64,000 nt of DNA from Treponema peruense (GTDB lineage: Bacteria > Spirochaetota > Spirochaetia > Treponematales > Treponemataceae): contig NZ_CP064936.1 in assembly GCF_016117655.1 (NCBI RefSeq), positions 1,922,001 to 1,986,000 of the forward strand, given 5' to 3'. Position 1 is the stretch's first letter, and each line of letters opens with the position of its first letter. Shown piece after piece: positions 15,146 through 23,766 of this stretch. The notes below the pieces were generated by a model. The model did not search any database, was not told the DNA's origin, and saw nothing but the letters and a program-made list of their open reading frames with translations. Position numbers and translations under genes: made by a program.

Positions 15146-17218
15146 ATGGAAAATATCAAATGTTATACAAACAGGGAACTTTCCTGGCTGCAGTTCAACG
15201 AGCGCGTACTTGATGAAGCCGGAAACCCACGTGTTCCCCTTGCAGAAAGACTCACTTTTGCTTCTATTTACCAGACAAACCTGGACGAATTTTTTATGGT
15301 TCGAGTCGGAACCCTTATGGTTCAAATGAATTCCGGGGAAGAAATCCGCGAAAACAAAACAAATATGACCAGCGCCGAACAGGTTAGCGCTATTTTGGAA
15401 AGGGTAAAGGAACTTGAACTTAAAAAAGCCCGCATTTACGAACAGCTCATGGGCGAAATTGACCCTTACGGAATTCACATAATAAACTTCAATAAACTTT
15501 CAGAAAGTGAAGGCGAAGTTCTGGAAAATTATTTTGACAACAACATTGCGCCTTTCCTGTCACCAATGATAATAGGCAAGCAGCAGCCGTTCCCCTTCCT
15601 TAACAACAAACAACTTTACGCTTACGTGATTCTTTCAAGCAAAAACGGCAAGACCAAAGTCGGAATCGTTCCCTGCACAAACAGTGTATTTTCCCGCCTT
15701 ATAGAAATTCCGTCACGCCCCGGAACCTTTATGCTGTGCGAAGAACTCATACTTCACTTTGTTTCAAAACTTTACGAAAACTATACGGTAAAGGAAAAGT
15801 CCGTAATAAGAATCACCCGTAACGCAGACATTGATGCCGCTGATGTTTATGACGAAGATCTTGACTACAGGAACTTTATGGAACACCTCATCAAGCAGAG
15901 AACGCGGTTAAGCCCCGTAAGGCTTGAAATGAGCAGGATTATAAATGAAAAGTCAAAAATTGAACTTGCCTCAAGTGTAGGAATTTCACCGCTTCATATA
16001 ATCAACGAACAGACACCGCTGGACATGAGTTTTGTGTTCCAGATTCAGGACCGGCTGCATACAAAACCCGGCCTTTTCTACAAAAAGCGTTCTCCGCGCC
16101 CGTCACTCTCACTCGACCTGCGCAAAAGCATAATCGCGCAGATAGAAAAAAAAGATGTGCTTCTTTCCTACCCGTTTGAAAGCATGAAGCCTTTTATAAA
16201 CATGCTGCACGAAGCCGCCGATGACACAAGCGTTGTTTCAATAAAGATGACACTGTACAGGGTTGCAGACAAAAGCAAAATTATTGACGCACTTATCGAA
16301 GCGGCCGAAAACGGCAAAGAAGTTGTTGTTCTCATTGAACTAAGGGCAAGATTTGACGAAGCAAACAACATAGAAATGTCGCGCAGACTCGAAGAAGCCG
16401 GATGCAGAATAATTTACGGGCTGGGAGACTACAAAGTTCACTCAAAACTCTGTCTCATAACGCGCCACACAAAAGACGGTCTTTCCTATATTACACAGAT
16501 TGGAACAGGAAACTACAACGAAAAAACTTCAAGACTTTATACCGACCTTTCGCTCATAACAGCAGACCAGAAAATAGGAAGCGATGCGGCAAACGTATTC
16601 AGGGCACTTCTTCTTGGTGAAACTGTTGAATCGACCGACTGCCTCCTTGTAGCGCCAAACTGCCTTCAGAACAAAATACTTGAGCTCATGGACAGCGAAA
16701 TAAAAAAAGCAGCCGAAGGAAAAAAGGCCTACATCGGAATAAAAATCAATTCCCTTACAGACAAAGTTATAATCGACAAGCTTATAAAATCTTCTGAAGC
16801 CGGTGTAAGAATAGAACTCATTATAAGAGGAATATGCTGCCTTGTTCCGCAGATTCACGGCAAAACAGACAACATAAAAATCATAAGCATAGTAGGCCGC
16901 TATCTTGAACACTCAAGAATATACATTTTCGGCGACGGGGAAAATCCTTCGGAACAGAAAATCTATATAGGTTCTGCCGACTTTATGACAAGAAACACGG
17001 AACGCCGCGTAGAAGTTGCAGTACCTGTTTACGACCAGGACATAAAAAACAGACTGCTGCATATCTTCAACACGGCAATGTCCGACACAGAAAAGGGAAA
17101 AGAACTTGGAAACGACAGAATATACCGTTCAAGATATACTGAATCAGAAAAATCTGTAAACTCGCAGGAAATTTTCTACGATGAAACATACAGACCTTCA
17201 GCCATAAAAAACGCATAA
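15146..17218 (+). CDS. ppk: Polyphosphate kinase 1
   Basis: A 690-residue cytoplasmic or membrane-associated enzyme that polymerises the gamma-phosphate of ATP into polyphosphate, and can run in reverse. The N domain begins YTNRELSWLQFNERVLDEA, the family hallmark. The phospholipase-D-like catalytic half carries the phosphorylated histidine H432 in YKVHSKLCL and the second active-site histidine H589 in LEHSRIYIFG; E. coli has these at nearly the same positions (435 and 592). Length equals the family norm. It is followed after 23 nt by pfkA on the same strand, suggesting an energy-metabolism operon. A weak TAGCAT box ends 6 nt before the ATG and no Shine-Dalgarno is visible. Confidence 0.96.
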   Translation: MENIKCYTNRELSWLQFNERVLDEAGNPRVPLAERLTFASIYQTNLDEFFMVRVGTLMVQMNSGEEIRENKTNMTSAEQVSAILERVKELELKKARIYEQLMGEIDPYGIHIINFNKLSESEGEVLENYFDNNIAPFLSPMIIGKQQPFPFLNNKQLYAYVILSSKNGKTKVGIVPCTNSVFSRLIEIPSRPGTFMLCEELILHFVSKLYENYTVKEKSVIRITRNADIDAADVYDEDLDYRNFMEHLIKQRTRLSPVRLEMSRIINEKSKIELASSVGISPLHIINEQTPLDMSFVFQIQDRLHTKPGLFYKKRSPRPSLSLDLRKSIIAQIEKKDVLLSYPFESMKPFINMLHEAADDTSVVSIKMTLYRVADKSKIIDALIEAAENGKEVVVLIELRARFDEANNIEMSRRLEEAGCRIIYGLGDYKVHSKLCLITRHTKDGLSYITQIGTGNYNEKTSRLYTDLSLITADQKIGSDAANVFRALLLGETVESTDCLLVAPNCLQNKILELMDSEIKKAAEGKKAYIGIKINSLTDKVIIDKLIKSSEAGVRIELIIRGICCLVPQIHGKTDNIKIISIVGRYLEHSRIYIFGDGENPSEQKIYIGSADFMTRNTERRVEVAVPVYDQDIKNRLLHIFNTAMSDTEKGKELGNDRIYRSRYTESEKSVNSQEIFYDETYRPSAIKNA

Positions 17219-17241
17219 AGACAAACGGAACAGGAGCCAAT

Positions 17242-18306
17242 ATGAGAATAGGAATACTTACAAGCGGCGGTGACTGCCAGGCACTCAATGCAGCAATGAG
17301 AGGCTGTGCAAAAGCAATTTACGAAAAGGATGACAAAGCTGAAATTATCGGAATAGAAGACGGCTACACGGGTCTTATCTACGGAAAATGCCGGCAGATG
17401 AAGAAAGAAGATTTTTCGGGCATTCTCAACAACGGCGGAACAATACTCGGTTCATCACGCCAGCCGTTCAAGATGATAGACACGCCTGATGAAAACGGAC
17501 TGCAGAAAGTTCCGGCAATGATTGCAAATTACAAAAAATGGAAGCTAGACTGCCTGGTAATTCTTGGCGGAAACGGAACACACAAAACGGCAAAGCGGCT
17601 TTCTGACGAAGGGCTCAACGTTGTTACACTTCCCAAAACAATTGACAACGACATCTACGGAACAGACATGACATTCGGCTTCCAGAGTGCAGTAGAAATT
17701 GCGACACATGCCATTGACTGCATTCACACAACAGCCGCGTCACACAGCAGAATTTTCATTGTAGAAATAATGGGTCACAAAACAGGATGGCTTACACTCA
17801 CCTCCGGAATAGCAGGCGGAGCAGACATAATACTCATTCCCGAAATTCCCTACGACATGGACAAAATACTCAAGTGCATAGAAAAACGTGATTCAGCCGG
17901 AAAACGCTTTACAATCATCGCAGTAGCCGAAGGAGCAATTTCAAAACAGGACGCCCTTCTTCCCAAAAAGGAATACAAGAAAAAGCTGCGTGAAAACCCG
18001 TCAGTTTCGTTCAGCATCGCCGCCGAAATTCAGGCAAAGACAGGAAAAGACGTAAGGGTAACAATCCCCGGTCACACACAGCGCGGCGGCTCACCCTGCC
18101 CTTATGACAGAGTACTTGCTTCAAGAATGGGAGCAGCGGCAGCACAGTTTATTTCAGAAAAGAAATTCGGTGTAATGGCAGGAATTATAGACGACAAAAT
18201 AATTCCTGTTCCGCTTTCCGAAGTTGCAGGAAAACTCAAGACCGTAGAACCAGACAACCAGACAATCACCAACGCGCGTGAACTGGGAATCTGTATGGGA
18301 AACTGA
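17242..18306 (+). CDS. pfkA: 6-phosphofructokinase (G/K active-site type)
   Basis: A 354-residue enzyme phosphorylating fructose 6-phosphate to the bisphosphate in glycolysis. N-terminal nucleotide-binding motif ILTSGGDCQALNAAMRG; catalytic PKTIDNDIYGTD with D135 and D137; substrate motif EIMGHKTGWLT; and IPGHTQRGGSPCPYDR. The phosphoryl-donor pocket reads GGNGTHKTA, with N111 and G112, and K132 in PKTIDND. In the family, G at the first position favours ATP while K at the second is typical of PPi enzymes, so this is a mixed type, more probably ATP-dependent. N111 replaces the usual Mg-binding aspartate. AGGAG lies just before the ATG. Confidence 0.93.
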   Translation: MRIGILTSGGDCQALNAAMRGCAKAIYEKDDKAEIIGIEDGYTGLIYGKCRQMKKEDFSGILNNGGTILGSSRQPFKMIDTPDENGLQKVPAMIANYKKWKLDCLVILGGNGTHKTAKRLSDEGLNVVTLPKTIDNDIYGTDMTFGFQSAVEIATHAIDCIHTTAASHSRIFIVEIMGHKTGWLTLTSGIAGGADIILIPEIPYDMDKILKCIEKRDSAGKRFTIIAVAEGAISKQDALLPKKEYKKKLRENPSVSFSIAAEIQAKTGKDVRVTIPGHTQRGGSPCPYDRVLASRMGAAAAQFISEKKFGVMAGIIDDKIIPVPLSEVAGKLKTVEPDNQTITNARELGICMGN

Positions 18307-18347
18307 GTCAATTGCAAAAAGCCGCCTCTGCAAGTCCCGGTGACATC

Positions 18348-18377
18348 TGTACAAGAGCATTTTAGTTGGGATATAAT
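18348..18377 (+). promoter_or_regulatory. Promoter of the LapA-like/SPOR operon
   Basis: TGTACA (18348-18353), an 18-nt spacer and TATAAT (18372-18377). The -10 box is perfect and the -35 box is weak. The predicted transcript starts just before the hairpin at 18381-18417. Confidence 0.5.
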
Positions 18378-18380
18378 GGA

Positions 18381-18417
18381 AGTATAGATAAAGCCCCCAT
18401 GGAACTTCATCTATACT
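18381..18417 (+). promoter_or_regulatory. Leader hairpin upstream of the LapA-like gene
   Basis: AGTATAGAT (18381-18389) pairs with ATCTATACT (18409-18417) across a 19-nt loop containing AAGCCCCCATGGAAC. It sits at the very 5' end of the predicted transcript and might stabilise the mRNA or bind a regulator; no known riboswitch is recognised. Confidence 0.4.
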
Positions 18418-18442
18418 AATTTTCTTCCCTGAGAGGTGGTGT

Positions 18443-18742
18443 ATGCCTGTTAAAATGATTGGAATCCTGCTGCTGGTTGTGCTTGTTGCAGTTCTTACAG
18501 GATTCAATATAGAAAATACCTGTACAATATGGTTCTTCCATAACTTTTCAAATATTCCGGTATTTGCGGCTCTTCTGGGTGCTTTTCTTGCCGGAGTTAT
18601 CGTCACAATTCCTTTTACATTCATGAAGTCTTCGTGCAAATCAAAAAAAGATTCATGTGACAAAAAGAAGGAAGAAATTCCGGAAACAAAAATCCCTGCA
18701 GTAAAAGAAGAAGAGCCTCTTTCGGAGACAAAATCAGAATGA
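18443..18742 (+). CDS. Small LapA-domain (DUF1049-type) membrane protein
   Basis: A 99-residue protein with two transmembrane helices (about 5-20 and 38-60) joined by a short loop, then a charged cytoplasmic tail rich in K and E. The pattern, including NIENTCTIWFF and a Gly/Ala-rich second helix, fits the lipopolysaccharide assembly protein A domain. The function in treponemes, which lack classical LPS in several species, is unknown. A strong ribosome-binding site (GAGAGGTGG) precedes the ATG. The stop overlaps the next ATG (ATGA), so the SPOR protein gene is translationally coupled to it. Confidence 0.75.
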   Translation: MPVKMIGILLLVVLVAVLTGFNIENTCTIWFFHNFSNIPVFAALLGAFLAGVIVTIPFTFMKSSCKSKKDSCDKKKEEIPETKIPAVKEEEPLSETKSE

Positions 18743-19749
18743 AAAAAACATGCGCTGCCTTAATTGCCGCAATCCTTGTTCCGGCATGCCTTTACGCACA
18801 GAATACAAAAAAGACAGCCGCTTCAATCAAAGAAGAAAGTCTTTCGCAGGAATCAGTACAGGACGCTGTAATCTTTTTGAAAAACAGTCTGGACAGTGCG
18901 GCAACACCTGCAGACAAGCGCTCAATCCTTTACTTTACAGGCACAATGCAGGAACAACTCGGTCTCTATTCTGACGCCTGCAAATCCTATACAAAAGCCG
19001 CGGGAATTGCTGCAGCAGACGCAGCCGGAATGCCCAAAGTCTCTTCTGAACAGCTTGTCATAAATGCAGTAAGGACAAGCCTTTGTTCCGGCGACTGGGA
19101 AACAGCAGACTCTTACCTTAACAGTGCGGTTCGTTCTTCAAAAAACAAAACAATTCTTGCTTACGTAAATCTTTATTCTGTATGGAGTTCGCTTTGTAAA
19201 GCCACTTCTGTGCAGGAAACACGGGATTCTGTTTCGCTTCTGAAAGCTTATTCCGCGATGGATTCAATGAAAGATGTAAGGCCGGCAGTTCTTCTGACGC
19301 TCTGGTACATTACGTCTGACGCTGAATATTCGGCAGAACTCAGGGCAGAATATCCTTCAAGCCCGGAAGCCGCAATTACAGAAGGCAACGCGCAGATAAT
19401 GAGTGTTCCGTTCTGGTATTTTGTTCCGCGCAATACAGCAGCACAGACTGTTCCGGCTACAGACAAAAAGTCAGAAATAAAAACGCAATCTTCTTCTGCA
19501 GATGCTTCTGCCACAACTGCGGAATCACCCAAGGCAAAAAAACAGCAGCTTGGTTTTTACAAAGAAGAAGAAAATGCAAATGCCAGCATACAAAGACTCA
19601 AGGAAAAGGGCTTTGACGCATATTCTGTTCCCGAAAAAAGAAAATCGGGAACAACCTATTACGCTGTCGTAGTAGATGAAAATGCAGAAGGAACAATGGG
19701 ACAAAAACTCAAAAACGCTGGCTTTGAATGCTACCCGGTTTTTGAATAA
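18739..19749 (+). CDS. Exported SPOR-domain protein with TPR-like helical region
   Basis: A 336-residue protein. A signal peptide ends near LYAQ (residues 1-21). The middle (about 35-215) is helical and TPR-like in its pattern of A, L and Y, and a low-complexity linker of S, T, A and P follows (about 225-265). The C-terminal 70 residues form a SPOR domain (QLGFYKEEENANASIQRL ... YYAVVVDEN ... GFECYPVFE), which usually binds denuded glycan strands of peptidoglycan at division sites. It is therefore likely a periplasmic protein acting in cell division or wall maintenance. Coupled to the LapA-like gene upstream by a 4-nt overlap. Confidence 0.82.
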   Translation: MKKTCAALIAAILVPACLYAQNTKKTAASIKEESLSQESVQDAVIFLKNSLDSAATPADKRSILYFTGTMQEQLGLYSDACKSYTKAAGIAAADAAGMPKVSSEQLVINAVRTSLCSGDWETADSYLNSAVRSSKNKTILAYVNLYSVWSSLCKATSVQETRDSVSLLKAYSAMDSMKDVRPAVLLTLWYITSDAEYSAELRAEYPSSPEAAITEGNAQIMSVPFWYFVPRNTAAQTVPATDKKSEIKTQSSSADASATTAESPKAKKQQLGFYKEEENANASIQRLKEKGFDAYSVPEKRKSGTTYYAVVVDENAEGTMGQKLKNAGFECYPVFE

Positions 19750-19818
19750 TCGCGCACTCCCCGCCGCAACCAGGTTCAAGACAACAGTCAGCTCTTATAG
19801 CGCTCTTGCATCAGGCGA

Positions 19819-19847
19819 TTGAAAGAAACAAAATTAATCACTATAAT
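19819..19847 (+). promoter_or_regulatory. Promoter of lysS, 9 nt from the start codon
   Basis: TTGAAA (19819-19824), a 17-nt spacer and TATAAT (19842-19847). The ATG at 19857 lies 9 nt after the -10 box, so the transcript should have essentially no leader. This also excludes an in-frame start at 19806, which lies upstream of the promoter. Confidence 0.75.
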
Positions 19848-19856
19848 ATATCAATT

Positions 19857-21491
19857 ATGAGCAATGAGAATTCAAGCGGAACAAACCGCAGCACAAACGA
19901 ACTTTGCCACTGGGCTGACCAGCAGGCGGCAAAAATAATAAAAGAAAAAGGTGACCTTCCGCTTTATACATGCGCCAGCGGAATCACTCCGAGCGGAACA
20001 GTACACATTGGAAACTTCCGCGAAATAATCACTGTAGATCTTATAGTACGCGCTCTTAAAGACAGGGGCAAGAATGTAAGATTCATTTACTCCTGGGACG
20101 ACTATGATGTATTCAGAAAAGTTCCGGCAAACATGCCTCATCCCGAAGAACTCGAAAAATACCTGCGCTACCCTATCACAATGGTTCCCGACACATTCGG
20201 CCGTGATGAAAACTATGCACGCCACCACGAAGTAGACATAGAAAAAGAACTGCCGCGCGTAGGAATTTATCCTGAATTCCTTTACCAGGCAAGCAGATAC
20301 AGAGCAAACCGCTACACAGAGGGCATGAAAAAAGCCCTTCAGAACCGCCAGCTCATAAAAGAATGCCTTAATGAATACCGCGACGAGCAGCACAAAATGA
20401 AGGCAGAAGACGTTTACTGGCCTATTTCGGCATTCTGCTGCAAATGCAACAAGGACACAACAGAAATTCTTGACTACGACGGTGAATACGGTGTTACTTA
20501 CAAGTGCACCAGTTGCGGCCACGAAGAACACGGAGACCTGCGCACATCAAAGGAATTCAAGCTTGGCTGGCGTGTAGACTGGCCAATGAGATGGAATGAA
20601 GAAAAAGTCGTATTTGAGCCGGGCGGAAAAGACCATATAAGTCCGGGCGGAAGTTACGACACTGCAAAACTTGTAAGCAAAAAAATCTACGGCTGGGACG
20701 CACCTGTTACATTCAGATACGACTTTGTAAACCTCAAGGGAATTCCCGGAAAAATGTCATCTTCAAAGGGAAAAGTTATTTCTCTCGTAGATGCACTTTT
20801 GGTTTACCAGCCCGAAGTTCTGCGCTACATATTTGCAGGAACAAGACCGAATACAGAATTTGCAATCAGCTTTGATCTTGACGTTCTTAAAATCTACGAA
20901 GACTACGACAAGACAGAAAGAATTGCATGGGGAATAGACAAACCAAAGAGCGAAGAATTCTTCCTTAAAGAAAAGAGAATTTACGAGCTTTCACAGATTG
21001 AATGCGGAATGCCAAAGGTTATGCCGTACCAGATTGGTCTGCGTCAGCTTACGACACTTCTGTGCATTTACGAAGGCAATGTAGACGCGGTAATTGATTC
21101 GCTCAAGGATGTAAAACCCGAACAGAGGGAAACTCTTCGCCGCAGATGTGAATGCGCATGGTTCTGGGTAACAGAATGTGCTCCCGAAAACTTCAGGTTT
21201 GCGCTCACTCAGGGCGGAACAAAAGCGACGGACTTGACAGCACCTGAATACGGAATGCTCAAGACCGTTTACACAGATGTTCTTCCTGTAATGGACTCAA
21301 TTACAGAAGACAAAGAACTTGCACAGAAAATCTATGACGTAGCAACAAACGCAGGACAGGACTCAAAACTTCTGTTCCACGCGCTTTACCACGCTCTTAT
21401 AGGAAAAGACCAGGGTCCAAGACTCGCCAGTTTCTTCAGAATCATAGGCCGTCAGAAACTCGAAAACATTCTTAAAGTCTACGCGGAATAA
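19857..21491 (+). CDS. lysS: Class I lysyl-tRNA synthetase (archaeal type)
   Basis: A 544-residue class I LysRS, unrelated to the class II enzyme of most bacteria, charging tRNA-Lys with lysine. The class I signatures are HIGN (residues 50-53, in GTVHIGNFRE) and KMSSS (299-303). A zinc-finger-like insert has cysteines at 194, 195 and 197 paired with C217 and C220. Spirochaetes are known to use this archaeal-type enzyme. The start was set at 19857, not the upstream in-frame 19806, because the promoter -10 box lies between them. No Shine-Dalgarno is present, consistent with a leaderless message. The gene converges on miaB across a shared terminator. Confidence 0.95.
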   Translation: MSNENSSGTNRSTNELCHWADQQAAKIIKEKGDLPLYTCASGITPSGTVHIGNFREIITVDLIVRALKDRGKNVRFIYSWDDYDVFRKVPANMPHPEELEKYLRYPITMVPDTFGRDENYARHHEVDIEKELPRVGIYPEFLYQASRYRANRYTEGMKKALQNRQLIKECLNEYRDEQHKMKAEDVYWPISAFCCKCNKDTTEILDYDGEYGVTYKCTSCGHEEHGDLRTSKEFKLGWRVDWPMRWNEEKVVFEPGGKDHISPGGSYDTAKLVSKKIYGWDAPVTFRYDFVNLKGIPGKMSSSKGKVISLVDALLVYQPEVLRYIFAGTRPNTEFAISFDLDVLKIYEDYDKTERIAWGIDKPKSEEFFLKEKRIYELSQIECGMPKVMPYQIGLRQLTTLLCIYEGNVDAVIDSLKDVKPEQRETLRRRCECAWFWVTECAPENFRFALTQGGTKATDLTAPEYGMLKTVYTDVLPVMDSITEDKELAQKIYDVATNAGQDSKLLFHALYHALIGKDQGPRLASFFRIIGRQKLENILKVYAE

Positions 21492-21534
21492 ACAAAGGGG
21501 GCTGTCTCGTACTTTTGAGACAGCCCCCTTTGTT
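21491..21534. terminator. Bidirectional terminator between lysS and miaB
   Basis: An 18-bp perfect stem, AACAAAGGGGGCTGTCTC (21491-21508) with its complement (21517-21534), 8-nt loop. The T-rich right arm and A-rich left arm allow termination of both convergent transcripts. Confidence 0.92.
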
Positions 21535-21551
21535 TTCTAATCTAATCTATT

Positions 21552-22934
21552 CTATTCCACAAGTATCCCGCGGAAGGTGTTGCCGTTAAGACTTTCTATT
21601 TTTACCGTGACAAATTTTCCTATAAGTGATGCAGGTGCTTCAAAGGCGACTCTTTCATTGCGTTCTGTTTTTGCAAGAAGTTCTTTTGGGTTGTCGCGGC
21701 TAATTATATCTGCAAGAACTTTTTCTGTTCGGCCTACATAGCGGCTCATAACAGACGAAGTAATTTTAAGCTGGGTATCTATAACTTTCTGAAGGCGCGC
21801 TTTTTTTACTTCCACCGGAATCTGGTCTTCCATAACCGCGGCCGGTGTTCCTTCTCGCGGATTGTAATAGTACATGAATGCAGACTCATACTGAACTTCT
21901 TTCATAAGTGAAAGCACTTCTTCAAAATCTTCATCGCTCTCTCCGGGAAATCCCAGCATAATATCTGTAGTAAGGGCAGCATCGGGAACAGCCGCTTTTA
22001 TTTTATTTACAAGAACAAGATAATCTTCTCTGGTGTAGCGGCGATTCATTGCCTTAAGAATTTTTGTTGAACCATGCTGAACAGCAACGTGAAGGCCCGT
22101 ACAGACATGTCTGTTTGAAGCAATTTCCTGAATAAGTTCATCAGAAAAATCTTTTGGATTGCTTGACTCAAACCTTATCCATTCTATGCTCGATTTTTTT
22201 TCATCAATGTACGCGCCGATTTTTTTAAGAAGTCCCGGAAAATTGAGTCCGTCTTCGCCACGGTAAGAATTTACATTTTGTCCAAGAAGTGTAATTTCTT
22301 TTACTCCCCTCGCAGAAAGAATATCAAGTTCGTGCAGAATCTGATCCAGCGGTCTTGAAACTTCGCGACCCCTTACATAGGGAACAATGCAGTACGAACA
22401 GAAATTATTGCATCCGTGCATAATCGGAACAAAAGCAGAAAACGCACCTTCTTCATAAGAAGTTTCTGCAAAAGTATAAACAGGGGAATCGTCAATTTCA
22501 AAAGGTTTTCTTCCTTCTTCTACTGCAGTAATTATGTCACCGAATTTATTTTTTGCATAAGTTCCCACAACGTAGTCAACGACAGGCCATTCTTTCTGCA
22601 AAGATTTCAATAGACGTTCGGCCATGCATCCCATGACAATTACAGTAAGGGTAACCGGACCATTTTTTTTGACATACTCTGCTGCTGTTTCCATGCTGCG
22701 TGTCTTTGCATTCGGTTCCATATGTCGCACGGCTTTTAGTCCGCTGTAAAAACCAAGTCTTCCAAAAATGCGCGTTTCTGCTGTGGCGCGAACAGAACAT
22801 GTGTTTATTACAACGACATCCGCAAGCTGAACATCATCTGCCTTTTTCCATCCGCGTGAAATAAAAATCTGCTCAACAGCGGCAGACTCAGAAAGATTCA
22901 TCTCGCATCCGTATGTTTCAAAAAAATAAGTCAT
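21552..22934 (-). CDS. miaB: tRNA-2-methylthio-N6-dimethylallyladenosine synthase
   Basis: A 460-residue radical-SAM methylthiotransferase that adds a methylthio group to i6A37 of tRNAs reading UNN codons. The N-terminal UPF0004 domain supplies three auxiliary-cluster cysteines, C10, C46 and C103. The radical-SAM cluster is C175, C179 and C182 in HGCNNFCSYCIVPYVRGRE. A C-terminal TRAM domain (about 395-460) binds tRNA. There is a modest insert at about 65-92 relative to the usual N-terminal domain. It is the third gene of a folD-folE2-miaB operon, 30 nt after folE2, with GGAAG as ribosome-binding site. Confidence 0.95.
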   Translation of the reverse strand: MTYFFETYGCEMNLSESAAVEQIFISRGWKKADDVQLADVVVINTCSVRATAETRIFGRLGFYSGLKAVRHMEPNAKTRSMETAAEYVKKNGPVTLTVIVMGCMAERLLKSLQKEWPVVDYVVGTYAKNKFGDIITAVEEGRKPFEIDDSPVYTFAETSYEEGAFSAFVPIMHGCNNFCSYCIVPYVRGREVSRPLDQILHELDILSARGVKEITLLGQNVNSYRGEDGLNFPGLLKKIGAYIDEKKSSIEWIRFESSNPKDFSDELIQEIASNRHVCTGLHVAVQHGSTKILKAMNRRYTREDYLVLVNKIKAAVPDAALTTDIMLGFPGESDEDFEEVLSLMKEVQYESAFMYYYNPREGTPAAVMEDQIPVEVKKARLQKVIDTQLKITSSVMSRYVGRTEKVLADIISRDNPKELLAKTERNERVAFEAPASLIGKFVTVKIESLNGNTFRGILVE

Positions 22935-22964
22935 TTTTCTTCCCTTAAAAAAACAGTATTAAAT

Positions 22965-23765
22965 TCAGCCGTTATATTCAGCGCAGGCGTAGGCATTGTG
23001 ATTGTGAATGCTTTCAAAATTTTCACATTCAACCTTGAACCAGGAAAATGGTTTTTCACTTCCCTTAAAATTTTTGAGAGCAATGTAAACTTCGCGTACA
23101 ACATCTTCTACAAAACGAGGATTGTCATAGGCATGTTCGGTAACATATTTTTCATCATTGCGCTTAAGAAGACTGTAAAGCCCGCTCGAAGCAGAAGATT
23201 CTATGGCTTCAATTACATCTTCAATCCAAAAAAGACTCTTGTTTGAAAGAGTAACCGTAACAATTCCGCGCTGGTTGTGTGCACCATATTCACTTATTGC
23301 CTTTGAACACGGACAGACAGTCGTAACCGGAACTTCTATCTTAAGGCGGAAATCTTCTGTATTTTTTTTCGTAACAGAATCAAAGGCAACATCTCCCTCG
23401 TAAGTGCAAGTATAACACATGATGCTCTTTTCGCGGGAAACCGGCGCACTCTTTTCCATAAAAAACGGAAACTTCATTGAACCGAATGCACGTTCCGCAG
23501 AAAGCGATTCACGGATTTCTGACAGCATGACAAGAAACTGCCTCATTCCAAGATTTCTGTAGTGCCTGTGGAATATGTCAATAAATCTGGACATGTGTGT
23601 TCCCTTGTAATCATGCGGAAGATTAACATAAAGGTCCACGCTTGCCGTAGTCATCTGCGTTCCGTTTTTTTTGTCCAAAACACTAACAGGATATTTTAGT
23701 TTTCGTACACCGACTTTTTCAAGCGGAATTTCCCTTGTGTCAGGTGTACTCTGTAAATCTATCAA
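22965..23765 (-). CDS. folE2: GTP cyclohydrolase I, type IB
   Basis: A 266-residue FolE2 enzyme converting GTP to dihydroneopterin triphosphate for folate (or queuosine) synthesis. The metal-binding cysteine is C151 within the signature CPCSKAISEYGAHNQRG, and the N-terminus has the family pattern DTREIPLEKVGV. I place the start at a TTG codon (23765): it has GAAGGA 7 nt upstream and yields the canonical short N-terminus. The next upstream ATG (23831) would add 22 residues inside folD with no ribosome-binding site. TTG follows the folD stop by 1 nt, so translation is coupled. Type IB enzymes work with metals other than zinc, an advantage under zinc limitation. Confidence 0.93.
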   Translation of the reverse strand: MIDLQSTPDTREIPLEKVGVRKLKYPVSVLDKKNGTQMTTASVDLYVNLPHDYKGTHMSRFIDIFHRHYRNLGMRQFLVMLSEIRESLSAERAFGSMKFPFFMEKSAPVSREKSIMCYTCTYEGDVAFDSVTKKNTEDFRLKIEVPVTTVCPCSKAISEYGAHNQRGIVTVTLSNKSLFWIEDVIEAIESSASSGLYSLLKRNDEKYVTEHAYDNPRFVEDVVREVYIALKNFKGSEKPFSWFKVECENFESIHNHNAYACAEYNG

Positions 23766-23766
23766 A

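Noticed and set aside
19750-19856. tRNA or small stable RNA in the gap before lysS (a GGTTCAA string occurs)
   Set aside because: No cloverleaf can be folded around it; the gap is explained by the lysS promoter.
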